Positions 47,703 through 48,066 of a stretch of 48,066 nt of DNA are shown here, one piece after another. Source of the DNA: a virus. Position numbers and translations under genes: made by a program. The stretch's first letter is position 1, and every line of letters begins with the position of its first letter. The notes beneath the pieces are model-generated. The model was not told the DNA's origin and made no database searches. It worked only from the letters and a program-made list of their open reading frames with translations. Where the stretch lies: IMG/VR virus record IMGVR_UViG_3300033148_003903, positions 1-48,066 of that record. One strand, written 5' to 3'.

Positions 47703-48066
47703 TCTGGGACAAGCCGACACCGCAATTGGCCTTTTTTGTGTAGAAGTAAAACACGGCAATGAGTGAGTTTGGTAATATTGAGAATCTCAACCAAAGGAAA
47801 ACCGTAAATATTACGCCACTGAGGTTTAGGCCAACGGAGAATGCTCTTGTGAACTTGGCTACGGGTACTTTTATGAACTTGGCTGCGGTTACTTTTATGG
47901 ATATGGCTATGACAAGACTGGCACAACAATTGAAGGTTGTCAATATTATGGTTATCTTTAGTCCCGTCGATATGATGAACTACGCGCCCCTTGTTTGGAC
48001 AAAGTTGGCATTCGCCATTGGCTTCTGCTATTACAATTAGACGTGCTTTCTTCAAAATGTGATGAT
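47696..48066 (-). CDS. HNH endonuclease, main part (continues from base 130)
   Basis: An HNH homing-type nuclease with CQLC, KGRVVHHIDGTKD, NIDNLQLLCQSCHSH (treble-clef zinc and HNH active site). After the core comes HKSNRSQV, HKSTRSQV, HKS: an 8-residue tandem repeat. Through the terminal repeat it joins the part at 1-130, so the full protein is about 128 residues. It is a probable mobile intruder. Confidence 0.85.
   Translation of the reverse strand, partial: HHILKKARLIVIAEANGECQLCPNKGRVVHHIDGTKDNHNIDNLQLLCQSCHSHIHKSNRSQVHKSTRSQVHKSILRWPKPQWRNIYGFPLVEILNITKLTHCRVLLLHKKGQLRCRLVPDY
47851..47898 (+). repeat. 24-bp tandem repeat in the HNH gene
   Basis: Two near-identical 24-base units (47851-47874, 47875-47898), with the beginning of a third. 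On the minus strand they encode the repeated HKSxRSQV. Confidence 0.8.
47953..48066. repeat. Right copy of 114-bp direct terminal repeat
   Basis: Identical to 1-114. See the left copy. Confidence 0.95.

Noticed and set aside
47759-48040. Plus-strand frame with repeated NLAxxTFM
   Set aside because: Complement of the HNH gene, whose zinc and HNH motifs are unmistakable; the repeat is explained on the minus strand.
1-48066. CRISPR array, insertion sequence, integrase or lysogeny repressor
   Set aside because: No regularly spaced repeats, no transposase or integrase motifs and no CI or Cro-type gene could be seen on either strand.

Overview
The window is a complete, mostly plus-strand tailed-phage genome of about 47.95 kb. 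The first 114 bases recur exactly as the last 114, so the contig closes on itself or carries a short direct terminal repeat. The virion genes follow the order of a short-tailed phage (podovirus): terminase small and large subunits, portal, scaffold, major capsid, cement protein, fibre-like proteins, T7 gp11-like and gp12-like tail tube proteins, four internal virion (ejection) proteins, and a T7-type tail fibre carrying a GH28-like depolymerase. I see no phage RNA polymerase, DNA polymerase, helicase, primase, integrase or CI-like repressor. Sigma70-like promoters are visible, so host transcription and most host replication enzymes are probably used. Strong Shine-Dalgarno sites and many Sec-type signal peptides point to a bacterial, probably diderm, host. 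The style recalls Planctomycetota sequences, but I cannot assign the phylum from this window.

Layout. 0.25-8 kb (plus): early genes (zinc-ribbon proteins, YopX, RecT and a RecE-like nuclease, coiled-coil protein, DUF1064-like nuclease). Several are preceded by GC-rich hairpins that end in U-runs and a recurrent GAGGTGATATAATG start site. 5.16-5.60 kb holds three cloverleaf-like RNA elements. 7.95-8.73 kb (minus): two common phage proteins of unknown function. 8.8-9.7 kb: regulatory and RNA region with a promoter, a structured candidate ncRNA, a two-codon minigene and a terminator. 9.7-14.7 kb: terminase plus a run of tiny overlapping genes, several of which end in a repeated DANEVKE-type tail that also forms the ribosome site of the next gene. 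14.7-42.5 kb: head, tail, ejection and tailspike genes. 42.5-44 kb: small membrane proteins and a zinc phospholipase-like protein with its own promoter. 44-47 kb (minus): second early operon with a replication-initiator-like protein, an RNA ligase and zinc-ribbon proteins. 47.2-48.07 kb: endolysin-like protein and an HNH endonuclease spanning the ends.

The most unusual features are (1) N-terminal signal peptides on at least six virion proteins, including the gp12 homologue and the tailspike; (2) families of duplicated gene-junction sequences that couple translation and could serve as recombination joints; and (3) tRNA-like or cloverleaf RNA leaders ending in U-runs. Family assignments come from recalled motifs, not searches, and RNA structures were paired by eye.
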